From: Bolinopsis microptera
Taxonomy: Eukaryota > Ctenophora > Tentaculata > Lobata > Bolinopsidae
Direction of reading: 5' to 3'
NCBI RefSeq assembly: GCF_026151205.1
Contig: NC_087077.1
Location: forward strand, 620,001 to 684,000
Length of the DNA: 64,000 nucleotides
This document shows positions 27,501 to 36,500 of the stretch, one piece after another. The first letter of the stretch is position 1, and each line of letters opens with the position of its first letter. Below the pieces are notes generated by a model. It worked only from the letters and a program-made list of their open reading frames with translations, had not been told where the DNA came from and did no database searches. The position numbers and the translations under genes are program-made.

Positions 27501-30500
27501 AGATATTTGGGTACCTGAAAAAGTGGCGTCTGATGATATTGATAAAACACAGTACGGACATAACACTTGTGATTCCAGTAAAAAATACCGGTTAAGCAGG
27601 TAAGATTCCGGAAAATGTCGAATCAGAAGTCAATTATTGTGATACCCTCTCTTCATTCAGTTAGGGGTCATCTACTTAGGGCGTCCGGCAAATAGAGAAG
27701 GGGGTGGTTTTGGAATTTCGGACAAATTCGGACAGGGGAGGGGGTGGTTTTGAAAATTCGGACACACCCGGACAGGGGGATGGTCTGAAAATCTGCGATT
27801 TTGGTGGACGCCCTAAGTAGATGGCCCCTTATCTGCGTTCTAGTTATTATTCTATTATTACTTTGCTTGATCGTTGGTCAATTTTATTTATCTCAATTAT
27901 TCTTTGCTCATGTTGGTCAATTTCTTTATAATTAAAGCAATCGGCTCAAGCAGAAATGTCGAATCATAAAGGCGAGAATTTCACAAGAAAGAATGTTTTG
28001 ACATTGGATAAACACCTGGTCATAGAAAATCCTGTTACAAATATTAAAGAGTTCAAGGAGTCTGAAATATACTCTGATTCACGAGATATAACAGGTATAG
28101 CACTCATTTCTCAATTTTTACTATAATATGTTTTGAATTGTAACCAAAATTTCAGTAAGGTAAAGGGTAATATTGTATCATAAGGTAATCATGGTAATAA
28201 ATGTATTGTTTTTCAGAACCGAAGCCAAGCAAACAGCAATGTATAATCATAACTTTGTTTGCCTTCTTGGGCAATGTCATGGTGGTGACAGCAAGAATTT
28301 TTCCAGCAGGATTTTTCATCAACTTTTTGCTGGACTTAAATCTCAACAAACCGATCGGTACGTAACATATTTTACTGTTTAATGCACATACTGAAGACAG
28401 GATAGATGGTTAGAATATCTTCATAATTAAAAAAGCGCGATTGATGACAGAGGAATGATTATGCGGCTTATTTACTGAATCAAGAAATCCCCAGGCACAG
28501 TCTGCATATCTGTTACCTTGGTGACGTCAGCTGCAAGCCCGTACTTGTACCAGCATTTACCAGTCTACATCAGATCAAAACCTCTTATACACAGATATCT
28601 GGTACTTTTCCTCCTCAACCTGATCTGTTTGGCTTTGCTGAGTGTTGTTGATGCTGCGGTACAATGGGATCCTGAAGGATGGTGTGTATTTGGCATCATC
28701 TTCCTAGTGAGAGCTCTTCAGGGTCTAGTGGTTGGGGCGCTCTTTACTGCTGTGCAAGTGAGATCATAACTTCTGATTAATTACATAATTTAACAAATTG
28801 TTTCCTCAATGTTTCCTCTAATACAAACCATGACTCACATTCTAACCATAACAATACTTAAATGTCCCGGGCCTTAAATGTCCCAAGCCTCAAAAAATAG
28901 TGAGGAATACGGCAACAGGGGCAAAAATTTCTGGGGTACAAATATTGGACAACACGACACAGCTGACAGCCAAAGTCTGATCTTTCGTACATTTCAGGGA
29001 GAAATAATAGACCTCTACCTGAAAGACAACAAGTCGCTGATGGTTCTGATAACGAACGCGATCCAGGTTGCGTCAATAACATTCAACATAGTTGGAACAG
29101 AGCTCTTTCTGGCAGGGGGCTGGCTTCTCTGCGGATTGGTATTAGGAGCTATCAACATCCTACCCATTATGCTCCTTCCTGCTATCCACCGGATACACAA
29201 CACGCTCTTTAAACTGTCCCACCAACATTCAGAGACAGGAAGAGCTAACGAGATTTCAAAACAAACTTCATCGTCCATTGTAATATCACGCAAACGGAAA
29301 GTGGCCCTTTTTTTACTTGATTTAAATTTGTTTCTAAATAATTTCTTGTATTACGTCATGGCATATGTTCTCCCATCACGAGTTGTTGAATTTAACAGCC
29401 AAGATCTTGGACGAGCCGTTCTGGTTTATAATACCGTAAACCTTACTTCGCTTATCGGAGCTCTCCTATACAGTTTTATAGCCGAAGCAGTCGTTAGCAT
29501 TTTTAACCTCATGCTATTTGCCAATATTTCGTTTTGCGTAGGCTGCTTCTTAGCAATTGCTTCGACCACAGATTCGTTCCAGATACTTGAATACCCGTAC
29601 CAAATCATCCTTGGAACGGCCTTGATGGGATTTGGTGATGCAGGTCATATCAATCTAACAGTTTTGAGTAAATTTGTTCTGTACAAGAAATGGAACCTAA
29701 AGAACAGCGGACTCGGGGAAAGCTCAACGACTAGGTACAACGTTGCCAGTTGTATGTCGTCAGCCTTCGGAGCCTCAATTGCGTGGGTTGCTCTATCTCG
29801 AGGCAGTGAGGTGTACATGTTGGGAGTGATCACTTCAATTGGGGTGGCAGTGACAATAGGACTGTTGATTTGTAAGAACGTTAGGTAATGAACACTGAGC
29901 AGAATCAAATCTCATCTTGCTCTATATTTTAATGAGGATTCCATTAGAACAGTGTATGCCAAATTTCAACTTTTAACAATTAAAAGCTATGACTTTCCAA
30001 ATTTTACATTTTATTGGGGACGAATTGAATTGAAATTACGATCGATATGCAAAAGTTTTGTTTGAATTGTTAATAGGAATTAGTGTTAAAATGATTGACG
30101 GGAGTATACGTTTGATGCAATTAAACATCGATCCAAAAATACAAAAAAGGTAAACTGGTAAAGTCGAAGTCACTGAACTAGATATCTTGAAAAATTCTTC
30201 CTAACACTGCAACTACCTTGATGCTAAAACTGTGCAAAGACTAACATTAATTTTATGACGCTCAAATTTTTAGAGAAAATTATTTTAGTGCTGTGTATTT
30301 TTAACAAATATGTTGCGGGTTGCCATGGTAACCAAATGCTTCCATCCCACTTCATACTCACAAACTCATCTCTCGTATCTGATAAAACCACTCGATACTC
30401 GCCTTCACACATCCTCTGTATTTCCATGGTTACGTATAATTTTGCACAAAGTACACACTTTATGTTTTCATGGTTCGGCATGGTTACATACTATTTTGTC

Positions 30501-32605
30501 ATGGTTACACAATACACATTATTTTTCAGTGCCATTTTGCAAACAAATGCAGTAGATTTCTAAGTTAGTTCTCCGATTGTAATCACTTACCATCACTGGT
30601 TATGTAGACGAAATACAATTCCAATGTTGAGAAATGTTGCGCAATGAATGTGTATTGTGAATTGTGATGTTTGTAATTTGATTCTCTCCTATACTAACAT
30701 ACCAAGTTTTAACAACAAGTCGGGATAACCAAATACCTGGGTATGAGCTATGTTAAGAGATTCCAGTTGAGTTAATCCGGAGAGAGACCTGTTGTATAAA
30801 CGTAAGTTTAAATTTTGACACGAAGGTTGCGACTTTCTTATTTGGGATCGTGTCAAATACGAATTAAAGTTTGCAGGGTCAATTTTATATACCAACTCTT
30901 AAACCACCAAACATTCTGATAAGAATAATTGTCTATATAAAAAATGATCAATACTTTAAATGTTACAATATAGAAATTGAGAGAGTTAAAAACTTTTCTA
31001 ACCTGAACTGATCGTGTTGAAGAGGGTTGTATGAAATATTCAGAGATTTTAACTGTTGTAATCTTCTGATTTGTGGAGGAATGTACTCTGAAGAAACGAT
31101 TTTGTTAAATAATATTTCAACTACAATAATACGGTTATTTTGTTTATATAGTGGAGAATAAGGAGAATAAGGAGAATAAGGAGAATAAGGAGAACAATCA
31201 GGTAACTTTGAGAGCCATGTCCGTTTCCTCTGGCTTCACTCCTACTAGAAGAACCGCAGGGTACGGCCTTAATGGAGTTAACGAATTTAACAACTTTAAT
31301 AACAACCGTAACAACTTTATAGGTCACGTACCAATGAGATTGTTAGAAAGGTCTAAGTGCTGCATGTACTTGAGTTGAGTAAACAGGCTCGGGGGAACTT
31401 CTTTTATTCTGAAAAAGTGTTAACTATTATTTTTTATAATAATTCAATAACAACATCCACAGCACATCGTGATATTATGAAAAAAACACATAAAATTTTC
31501 ACTGAAAACTTCCAATAAATCAACAATAAAGCAACCTATTGTGAGCGACGTTGAGCACCAGTAGAGCCTTAGCTCTGTGTAGATTCTCAGGGCAACTGTC
31601 TAGATTATTATGGGAGAAATCCAGTGTGGTCAATTCTTCCAGGTCAAACAGAGAGTATGGGATTCCTTCCTTTTGGAGCTTGTTGTGTCGAAGGTTCAGG
31701 GACTGAAAGTATGGTAGGTCAGCAAAACAGTGACATGACGTCATGATAAAACTTTGATTTCTCTGGATATGACTAGCTCAAACGTTGATACAATAACAGT
31801 GTTAATATCAAATTGCAGCCATAAATGACAAAAGTGTACATTAAACAATAACCAGATCGAGATTTAACATTCCAGCTACACATAAAGGTGCCTGATATTT
31901 AACACAAAAGAGAAAAGACAAATTCCACACTCCCTACCCGAAGTCCTGCCATCTCAGTGATCTCTTGTGGCAGTTCCTTAATCTCATTCCTGCTCAGAAT
32001 AAGATCCTCCAACTTATTAAGTTTACACAGACTGTCAGGTACATCAGACAGGTGAGTTTTGTTGGCTCGAAGCCAAGTTAGGGACGTCATGTTCGCCACT
32101 GCCGCTGGAAAATCATCCTGGGAGAATTATCTATCACTGAGATTTTGTGTTCAACACATTTTGAATGGCGTGGATAGTGGACCATTGTGGAAACCCCGAT
32201 CTTTTTCAATTTAATGAGGAGTGGGAATGGCAGCCGCCTTATTCTACATACCTTTGCTAGAAGCAGTAATGTAAAAAACCAGTGGAGAAATTTCCACAAC
32301 AATTCAAACAACATTTTCTAAACTGTATTCCGTGAAACTGTGAGATTAACAGAAAAATACGTAATTAGTAATTAGTCATTAGCCAAGGCTTAGGAATGTA
32401 GTGGTTACTAGCACAGAGCTATGCTGTACTGGTCTTTAAACTAGCAGGAATTAAAGAGAAGCTCCAATATAACAGGGTTAAATAAACTTTAGTAATTGTA
32501 ATCTTGTAATGACTAATTTTAAGAAGTGTAATCAGCTGAACAAACCTTGAAGTTATTCTTAGTGAAGTCTATAGCCCTGAGGAAGGGTAGAACCCCGGCC
32601 GACAT
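3522..32605 (-). CDS. FLII: Flightless-1 homologue (LRR + gelsolin repeats), 31 exons
   Basis: Actin-remodelling and nuclear-receptor co-regulator of the gelsolin superfamily. Exons, 5' to 3': 32546-32605, 31938-32117, 31536-31702, 31332-31408, 31003-31087, 30737-30788, 22622-22790, 22328-22386, 22120-22165, 13997-14052, 13392-13532, 13052-13208, 12818-12927, 11947-12141, 11745-11846, 10970-11097, 10299-10495, 9810-9948, 9525-9675, 9216-9364, 9012-9103, 8663-8766, 6544-6664, 6204-6329, 5741-5939, 5489-5616, 4700-4831, 4346-4479, 4038-4162, 3791-3893, 3522-3621. All phases join, giving 1261 codons against about 1270 in the human protein. Start [14 protein letters not shown] matches the family N-terminus. 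Exons 1-11 (about 364 residues) are leucine-rich repeats; exons 12-14 are the charged linker; the rest are gelsolin repeats with hallmark words such as [15 protein letters not shown] and [16 protein letters not shown]. An acidic insert (EEEEEEEEE) sits in exon 25. The last C-terminal exon was not found. Introns 6 and 9 host other genes; intron 22 holds a foldback transposon. Boundaries are by eye. Confidence 0.97.
4204..4228. repeat. G-rich tract in FLII intron 28
   Basis: Two G runs (9 or more each) are separated by CC. It lies just beyond the acceptor of exon 29. Long homopolymers are prone to assembly length errors. Confidence 0.7.
5958..6066. repeat. 15-bp tandem repeat in FLII intron 24
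   Basis: About seven near-identical copies of a 15-bp unit (GAGAACACAATATGT) lie a few bases upstream of the FLII exon 25 acceptor. A 15-bp period keeps frames open, so an ORF crosses it, but that ORF continues only as the intronic extension of exon 25. Confidence 0.9.
6383..6468. repeat. 11-bp tandem repeat in FLII intron 23
   Basis: Seven to eight copies of TATGGAATATG, with a TATAGAATATG variant. Non-coding. Confidence 0.85.
6791..8355. mobile_element. Foldback DNA transposon with 8-bp target duplication
   Basis: Non-autonomous element of 1565 bp in FLII intron 22. It is bounded by AGTTTATC at 6783-6790 and again at 8356-8363. The termini are long inverted repeats starting GGTTCTTTTGCGATAGTCAA. 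Both arms (about 6791-7330 and 7745-8355) consist almost wholly of interleaved copies of AGCGCT-centred words such as CCAGCGCTAGTTGTCGC in both orientations. The centre (about 7335-7740) is unique sequence and includes a short TTAGGG run near 7617. No transposase is encoded. Family is unassigned: 8-bp duplications occur in hAT, Mutator and P superfamilies, and foldback structure is known in P-type Galileo and in FB elements. Confidence 0.9.
9368..9500 (+). repeat. tRNA-derived SINE-like sequence in FLII intron 19
   Basis: From about 9388 the sequence resembles a tRNA head: an A box (TGGTGCAGTGGT) inside a clean D-arm (GTGC/GCAC), then a B box (AGTTCGAATCT) with a short T-stem. The anticodon stem and acceptor stem do not pair well, so it is not a working tRNA. 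The intron is only 160 bp and this sequence fills most of it. Confidence 0.65.
9975..10029. repeat. 10-bp tandem repeat in FLII intron 17
   Basis: Five to six copies of the unit ATATGTGTTA. Non-coding. Confidence 0.85.
12137..12620. repeat. Tandem duplication spanning FLII exon 14 acceptor
   Basis: A unit of about 77 bp containing the end of intron 13, its acceptor (CTCAG followed by GGTATGTCTGAG) and the first bases of exon 14 is repeated. Acceptor-like junctions recur near 12141, 12216, 12293, 12370 and 12447; two shorter copies without the junction lie at about 12500-12580. The minus strand stays open through the array into exon 14, so alternative acceptor choice could add residues in frame. 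The innermost acceptor (12141) is the one that best matches other FLII proteins. Confidence 0.85.
14586..14730. repeat. 21-bp tandem repeat
   Basis: About six copies, some partial, of a unit containing CAGTTGGTCACAAAACCTG. It overlaps the 3' end of the nested gene at 14714-16129 and presumably lies in its 3' UTR. Confidence 0.85.
14714..16129 (-). CDS. Nested single-pass membrane protein, split over frames
   Basis: Unrecognised gene in FLII intron 9, same strand. The N-terminus (start 16129) is a short polar stretch then a strong membrane segment ([20 protein letters not shown]) and cysteines, with no signal peptide. The tail is Ser/acidic-rich with a 13-residue tandem repeat ([13 protein letters not shown]) at about 15560-15700. 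The segment to about 15980 is in one frame, about 15980-15208 in a second, and 15232-14714 back in the first. The junctions could be read as GT..AG introns only if these were about 58 and 32 nt, far below the 100-bp minimum seen elsewhere here, so indels, sequencing error or a decaying gene are at least as likely. Two motif-like blocks ([11 protein letters not shown] and [10 protein letters not shown]) flank the second junction, which suggests one continuous protein. Architecture resembles the gene at 20121-20954. Confidence 0.5.
15555..15705. repeat. 39-bp coding tandem repeat
   Basis: Three to four copies of a 39-bp unit inside the nested gene, encoding [13 protein letters not shown] on the minus strand. 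The opposite strand is also open here because the period is a multiple of three. Confidence 0.85.
16141..16224. repeat. 20-bp tandem repeat upstream of nested gene
   Basis: Four copies of TTCTGGAGATTTCCGGATTA, some with GGTTT for GATTT. The array starts 12 bp upstream of the 16129 start codon, so it lies in that gene's 5' UTR or promoter. Confidence 0.85.
16225..20100. other. Gene-free part of FLII intron 9
   Basis: No convincing exon. It contains a duplicated block of about 45 bp (16391-16476), a short GTCCGTGTATAGTGTATA tandem (about 18966-19012) and the paired E-box/CRE repeat at 19594-19629. ORFs of up to 89 codons at 16856-17461 lack family features and look like chance. Confidence 0.6.
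19594..19629. promoter_or_regulatory. Duplicated E-box/CRE composite (CACGTGACGTCA)
   Basis: Two tandem copies of an 18-bp unit with overlapping CACGTG (E-box) and TGACGTCA (full CRE). It lies 3.5 kb upstream of the nested gene at 14714-16129 and downstream of that at 20121-20954. Regulatory use is inferred from the motif only. Confidence 0.45.
20121..20954 (-). CDS. Nested single-pass membrane protein with His-rich 9-aa repeats
   Basis: Unrecognised 277-residue protein, intact in one exon, inside FLII intron 9 on the same strand. Start [14 protein letters not shown] is followed by a membrane segment (about residues 14-34: [20 protein letters not shown]) and a Cys-rich juxtamembrane patch (CWKCGK), then a basic stretch; with no signal peptide this suggests an N-out single-pass topology. 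Residues about 125-215 are ten or so tandem copies of a 9-residue unit (MSKDYHHAD, variants N, R). An acceptor (GATTTCAG) stands 5 bases before the start codon, so an upstream non-coding exon is likely. The 27-bp repeats also keep long ORFs open in other frames (20205-20666), which are shadows. Function unknown. Confidence 0.65.
   Translation of the reverse strand: MSITVGGAELVDEVIIVFLVIFLICSLCFCWSICWKCGKPPRALTYQSKKPDKPVSVQTNSFKRVPDVQNKTTSMPKYSHSADVPDITVKNGKNPDLARDVHNPDVFIRGHHPHMSKDSQYPDISKDYHHADMSKDYHHADMSKDYHHADMSKDNHHADMSKDYHHADMSKDYRHADMSKDYRHADMSKDYHHADMSKDNRHADMSKYDHNVNVPKQYHSATMPTQAIHPTAPNNGDNAIMYAEKYAAQHPTETTVENLSRFRIPTATFERMDSTTV
20300..20620. repeat. 27-bp coding tandem repeat
   Basis: About ten to eleven copies of a 27-bp unit (core ATCTGCGTGGTGGTAATCTT on the plus strand) within the gene above. 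Confidence 0.9.
23383..24641. repeat. 53-bp minisatellite with higher-order structure
   Basis: About 24 copies of a 53-bp unit (core GGGCCCTGTCTGTTCTGTCT) in FLII intron 6. The first copy boundary differs by 8 bp. Diagnostic variants recur at exact multiples: GAGCCCC at 23591, 23803 and 24015 (212 bp, four units); GGGACTAGG at 23651 and 23863 (212 bp); TGTCACCAAT near 24097 and 24521 (424 bp, eight units). So blocks of several units have been copied together. Confidence 0.95.
24726..25247 (-). pseudogene. 5'-truncated non-LTR retrotransposon RT C-terminus
   Basis: About 171 residues of the region after the RT palm and thumb in RTE/CR1-type LINEs. Typical words are [35 protein letters not shown] and [12 protein letters not shown]. 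The catalytic FADD box and endonuclease are missing, as expected from 5' truncation at insertion. Lies in FLII intron 6 next to the minisatellite. Confidence 0.9.
25372..25420 (-). repeat. tRNA-like fragment (possible SINE head)
   Basis: On the minus strand, AATTAGCTCAGTCGCTTG resembles a tRNA D-arm/A box and AGGGTTCGGTTCG a B box. The spacing between them is too short for a complete tRNA. Weak call. Confidence 0.3.
26676..26954 (-). pseudogene. Penelope-like element GIY-YIG endonuclease C-terminus
   Basis: The 92-residue ORF carries the C-terminal half of a GIY-YIG endonuclease as found in Penelope-like retroelements: an [10 protein letters not shown] histidine segment, then a block with glutamate and arginine ([20 protein letters not shown]) matching the usual E..yI..l.P.lN ending. 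The N-terminal GIY-YIG half and reverse transcriptase are not seen nearby. Confidence 0.7.
27247..27335 (+). repeat. Dispersed repeat shared with 58.7 and 60.0 kb
   Basis: Contains GGCGCTCAGCCTGTCACTCC, also found near 58690 on the same strand and near 60030 inverted, followed in all copies by a GGGACCCAGGT or TCCCCAGGTAA-like end. Part of the repeat family that fills 58.6-60.3 kb. Confidence 0.65.
27664..27828. mobile_element. Harbinger-like MITE, TTA target duplication
   Basis: 165-bp element with 23-bp terminal inverted repeats (start GGGGTCATCTACTTAGGGCG, one mismatch to the other end). TTA at 27661-27663 and 27829-27831 is the target duplication. TTA/TAA duplication with G-rich termini is typical of PIF/Harbinger. 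The interior repeats GGGGGTGGTTTTG-like words. Ends 127 bp upstream of the MFS-gene start codon. Confidence 0.85.
27956..29888 (+). CDS. MFS-type multi-pass transporter nested in FLII intron 6
   Basis: Four exons on the strand opposite FLII: 27956-28094, 28217-28357, 28495-28757, 28998-29888. Phases join to a 477-residue protein ending at TAA. The N-terminal 46 residues are polar and cytosolic. Hydrophobic segments then follow in a 12-helix-like pattern: about 2 in exon 2, 3-4 in exon 3 (e.g. [20 protein letters not shown]), and 7-8 in exon 4. Between the halves lies a charged loop with [10 protein letters not shown]. Small-residue helices such as [20 protein letters not shown] resemble the fifth helix of major facilitator proteins, and the overall length fits the family. 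I cannot assign a substrate. A Harbinger-like MITE sits just upstream. The fourth exon's acceptor (ATTTCAG at 28997) was chosen by phase; an upstream in-frame extension to 28878 exists but looks intronic. Confidence 0.82.
31152..31195. repeat. 9-bp tandem repeat in FLII intron 4
   Basis: Four to five copies of GGAGAATAA. The intron is short (about 240 bp) and sits between exons 4 and 5. Confidence 0.85.
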
Positions 32606-32670
32606 CTTTACTTTGTTAACTGTCTACTGTTTTTAACAACCAGTCACACTTAATGTACTCTGTAGGGTTG

Positions 32671-32760
32671 TCTCCAAGTGTCTCCAAGTGTCTCCAAGTG
32701 TCTCCAAGTGTCTCCAAGTGTCTCCAAGTGTCTCCAAGTGTCTCCAAGTGTCTCCAAGTG
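32671..32760. repeat. Nine 10-bp repeats upstream of FLII start
   Basis: Nine exact copies of TCTCCAAGTG begin 66 bp upstream of the FLII start codon, so they are in the 5' UTR or core promoter. On the FLII strand the unit is CACTTGGAGA. Confidence 0.95.
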
Positions 32761-33490
32761 TGCAGCTCCTCTGTCACATGTCACCTAGTTCACAATTAAC
32801 ACTATTAATTGACAGTAGTGAGTCTTGCTATGTAACACACTCTATTATAACTGTGTGTACTGTGTGTATATACCTTCGTGTACATCTAGTGTACATATAA
32901 ATTACATAACAATAACACTTCCTCGTTACGGTGTGTACTGTGTGTATATACCTTTGTGTACATGTAGTGTACATATAAATTACATTACAATAACACTTCC
33001 TCGTTACGAGTAGCTATTATAAGACTTCATTAATAATGCAATTTATGTGTTGGACGCAAATTGTGCGGTAACTAACGCAAATTTATTACTTATTCAGTGT
33101 CTACTGGTTAGTAGTTTTAAGGTGTTTATTTATAATGAAGTAATGAATATCGTTGTAAACATTGGATTAATGGAAAAAGAATCTAATAATTTACAAATCA
33201 ATAAATCTTAGATCAGTCAAGTGTTAAAAATAAGCCGAGAAAAAGAACAAAATTATGATATTTGTAAAAATACACTTCTCTCAACCGTACACACTTAGAT
33301 AACAATTTAATAAATAAGAATAAGTTAGAAAGCTAAAAATAAAACTTCTTAAAATTTAAAAAGTTCAAACTGCAAATTTGCAGTGTTGTATTTCATTTTG
33401 TGTGTTGATATCTTCTATATTATGTAACTGCAAGCAGTACAGAGCGACTACACCATAACCACGAGCCTGGACCTCGCACTACGTGGGGTG

Positions 33491-33550
33491 GGTGACGTCA
33501 CACCACGTGAGGTGACGTCACACCACGTGAGGTGACGTCACACCACGTGA
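33491..33550. promoter_or_regulatory. Three 20-bp CRE + E-box repeats between EME1 and FLII
   Basis: Three exact copies of GGTGACGTCACACCACGTGA. Each has a palindromic CRE (TGACGTCA at 33493, 33513, 33533) and an E-box (CACGTG at 33504, 33524, 33544). The array starts 11 bp after the EME1 stop and lies about 0.9 kb upstream of the FLII start, in the only spacer between the two genes. It may serve as a CREB/ATF or bHLH site for FLII. No data in the window show binding. Confidence 0.6.
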
Positions 33551-33560
33551 CATTACTCCG

Positions 33561-36500
33561 CTACACTATCTCTTGTAGAGGATCAGAAGAGCTGTAGAAG
33601 AGTACAATCCTCTTGGCAGCCTCAGGTCCAACCCTCCTTACGTTGGCTAACGTTCCAACACCTGCAGACATACTGCAGTTAAATTACCCTCAATTTTTTA
33701 AGTATTTGGATTCGGATTGTTTTTAAATTATCATTATCTGGTTATCAGGACCACTGTTTTTTTGCATTATAAGAAAGTTACTGCTCTCAAAACTATTGTC
33801 TCTAAAAGCTGTGAACCCCCCCCCCCCCCCCCCCCTGTGAATTACAAATATTACCTCTCCTAACAGGTATACCAGCCAGAGTATTGATAACAGTGTCCTT
33901 ATCAGTAGAGTCTATATAATTAGATAATATAACCGGAGAGGGGTACTGCTGAGCAACTGCAGTAGCTACAGCTTCGTTAACGGATCTGATATCTTGGAGT
34001 TGAGCTATGAAGACTTGCAGGTAGCCCCCACCCTCTCTGTCAACGAATAGGGGGGTTTTAGAGGTTCCGATAAACAGGTCTTTGTGGTGTTTTAGTTTGT
34101 GGGGCCGTTCTCCCAGAGCTTTACAGTACATTCTCACGTTATCTACCAACTGAATGAAGTATTTGTTGTTGTGTCCACTTTAGATACTGCGGTCTTCCTT
34201 CAATAAAACTTCAATGCGAAATCAGTTGCCTAACAAGTTACATAGTTGTTGAATACTGAAATCAGTGCGCTTACTGAGTAAGCGGATTACTCCTATACGA
34301 TATACTTACTTGTGCTGTGTCTTTGATAATGTAAGTTGAAACATTGAGCTCCATTTGCAACGCAACCACTCCCTGCTCCCAATCAAGTCTATTTATCGTT
34401 CTATTAATAGAAATGTGTCATGTGAAAATCGTACTGAAATTATCACCAATAACCAATAACCAGTGCTTGTACACATTAGCTTACGGGGGAAAACAGAGCA
34501 TGCAGTCCGTTTGGTTTTATATTATCTTATGAAGTGATCAAAAGATTCTTAAAATATTGTAATCGGCAAATGGTAAACTTTTACTATTTTGACAGATATA
34601 CCAACGAATATTAAGTAAAATATTGCAAACCCTTTTCGTTTAGACTTCATGAGTTTATCAAAACCCAGCACAAGAAGGGTAACTGTGCAGGTGACGTGTT
34701 CTGAGAGTATAGAAATGCATTGTCGCACGTGTGTGACTAAGTTATCACTTTGCACGTGTGCGGCCACTGTTTCTGCTTGTTCTACTAACAGAACTGTATC
34801 CTCAAAAATCTGAAAAATCGAGACTAGGTTAGGAAAAGGTTGACACGTGACAGAGATTGACCAATCAGCTTCCAGCTGAATCAATGTGAACAAAACATGG
34901 AAAATAAAACGCTTTAAATTATTTACTTATATTCTTGAAGAGTATGAGATTCCACTTACTTTAGTTTTGGAGACAATACCATCGTCAGCGCTGAGCTCAA
35001 ATCTAATAAAAGAGATTGTGTTCGGTAACGGCTGACTGATCACGTCACATTTCATCCCTTCCAGCTCCAGAGTTGTTAGCATTTCCGTTCCTGAAAATTT
35101 GATGCATTTAGAATTTAAATGTCTTTTCGATCATCATGACTTATACTTATTACAATAGTTTCAAATCATAAAATATTGAATCACATTTATGAAATAATTG
35201 TCATCTGGAGACATCGAAATTACCTCCTTTGTCCTCAGCAATTTTTGAGTCTATCAGCACTTGCATGTAATCCATCCAATTTTCTCTCTTCATCCCTTTA
35301 GCAACTGCAGCCTTTGCCTGGAAAAAGGATATTAAATGTTTAATGCTACAATTTGGAGCTACAAGAACAATGTTCCCGGAACATGGGATCACAAATAAAC
35401 GAACTATTTATCAAAATGTATTAAGAATTACTTTAATTAGAATATAATTGCTACAAATTTATGTCAGTCACATTTTTGCGACACTAATTATTCGTATAAT
35501 TACAGTATACCTTACGAGACATATTTAAATGGTACGAAAATCGGTGGGGTTTCGAAAAAAAAACACGATATTTTCGGACTACCAAAATTTAGGTCACCAA
35601 CATTATTTTCCCCAAATTATTTTTCACGTATTTTCCTTAATCATGACTTGATCGATTTACTTATTTACTATCAACTTATCAATATAGTAGGTTATAAATA
35701 TGATTCATCAAAAAATTAATAAATACTAGTATTCGATCATGAATTGTTTAAAAATGATTTTGGACGTGCGTTCTATTAAAAATAAGTAAGCTCTGTCGCT
35801 ACTTTATTGGTCACAGCGGTGAAATTTCGGGAGTAGTGGAAAATAACTAACACTGTCGGTCTCCTATACCCTCTGGAGGATTATAAGTTAAGTTGAGGCT
35901 AACTTTCAAAGGCTCCGGAGAAATTTTTCACAAGATGAAACAGCTGATCAGAGAAGATCTTTGTATTTAATTTTCTCAAATATTGGGTTTCATTTTTGTG
36001 AAAAAATCACCTAATACCATGATTTAATTTGGGGTACGAAATGTGGCGTTTTCATAAAAAAATTCCCATGTTTTTGTTTCCAAATCATTTAGGTCACCGG
36101 AATTATGTCGAACATAAATATATCTTGTAAGGTACGGGTAAACCGCCCCTAAAACGTCACCTGTTTTTTGGGCCCAGATTGCCGAGTTAGGGCTAAATTT
36201 ACAGGGTTCTGAAGTGTCTAGGAATAATATTTAAACCTTTTTCTAGCCTGCCAGGAAGATTTGGAAATTTGAAAATAAAATCAGGTACAATGTTTTTGAC
36301 GTTGAAATGGAGTCACTTTTAAAACACCACCCCTAAAATTTCAACTCTATATGTGTGATAATTACAAAATGTACAGGAGGCCTGATTTATCTTTTGTCAC
36401 TAGTACTATTTGTTTTGTCTTGAAAACATTCACTCACTAAAGGAAGTACCTCAAAACCGTAATCACCCCCTAAAATGTCACGTGCACCACCCCTAAAACG

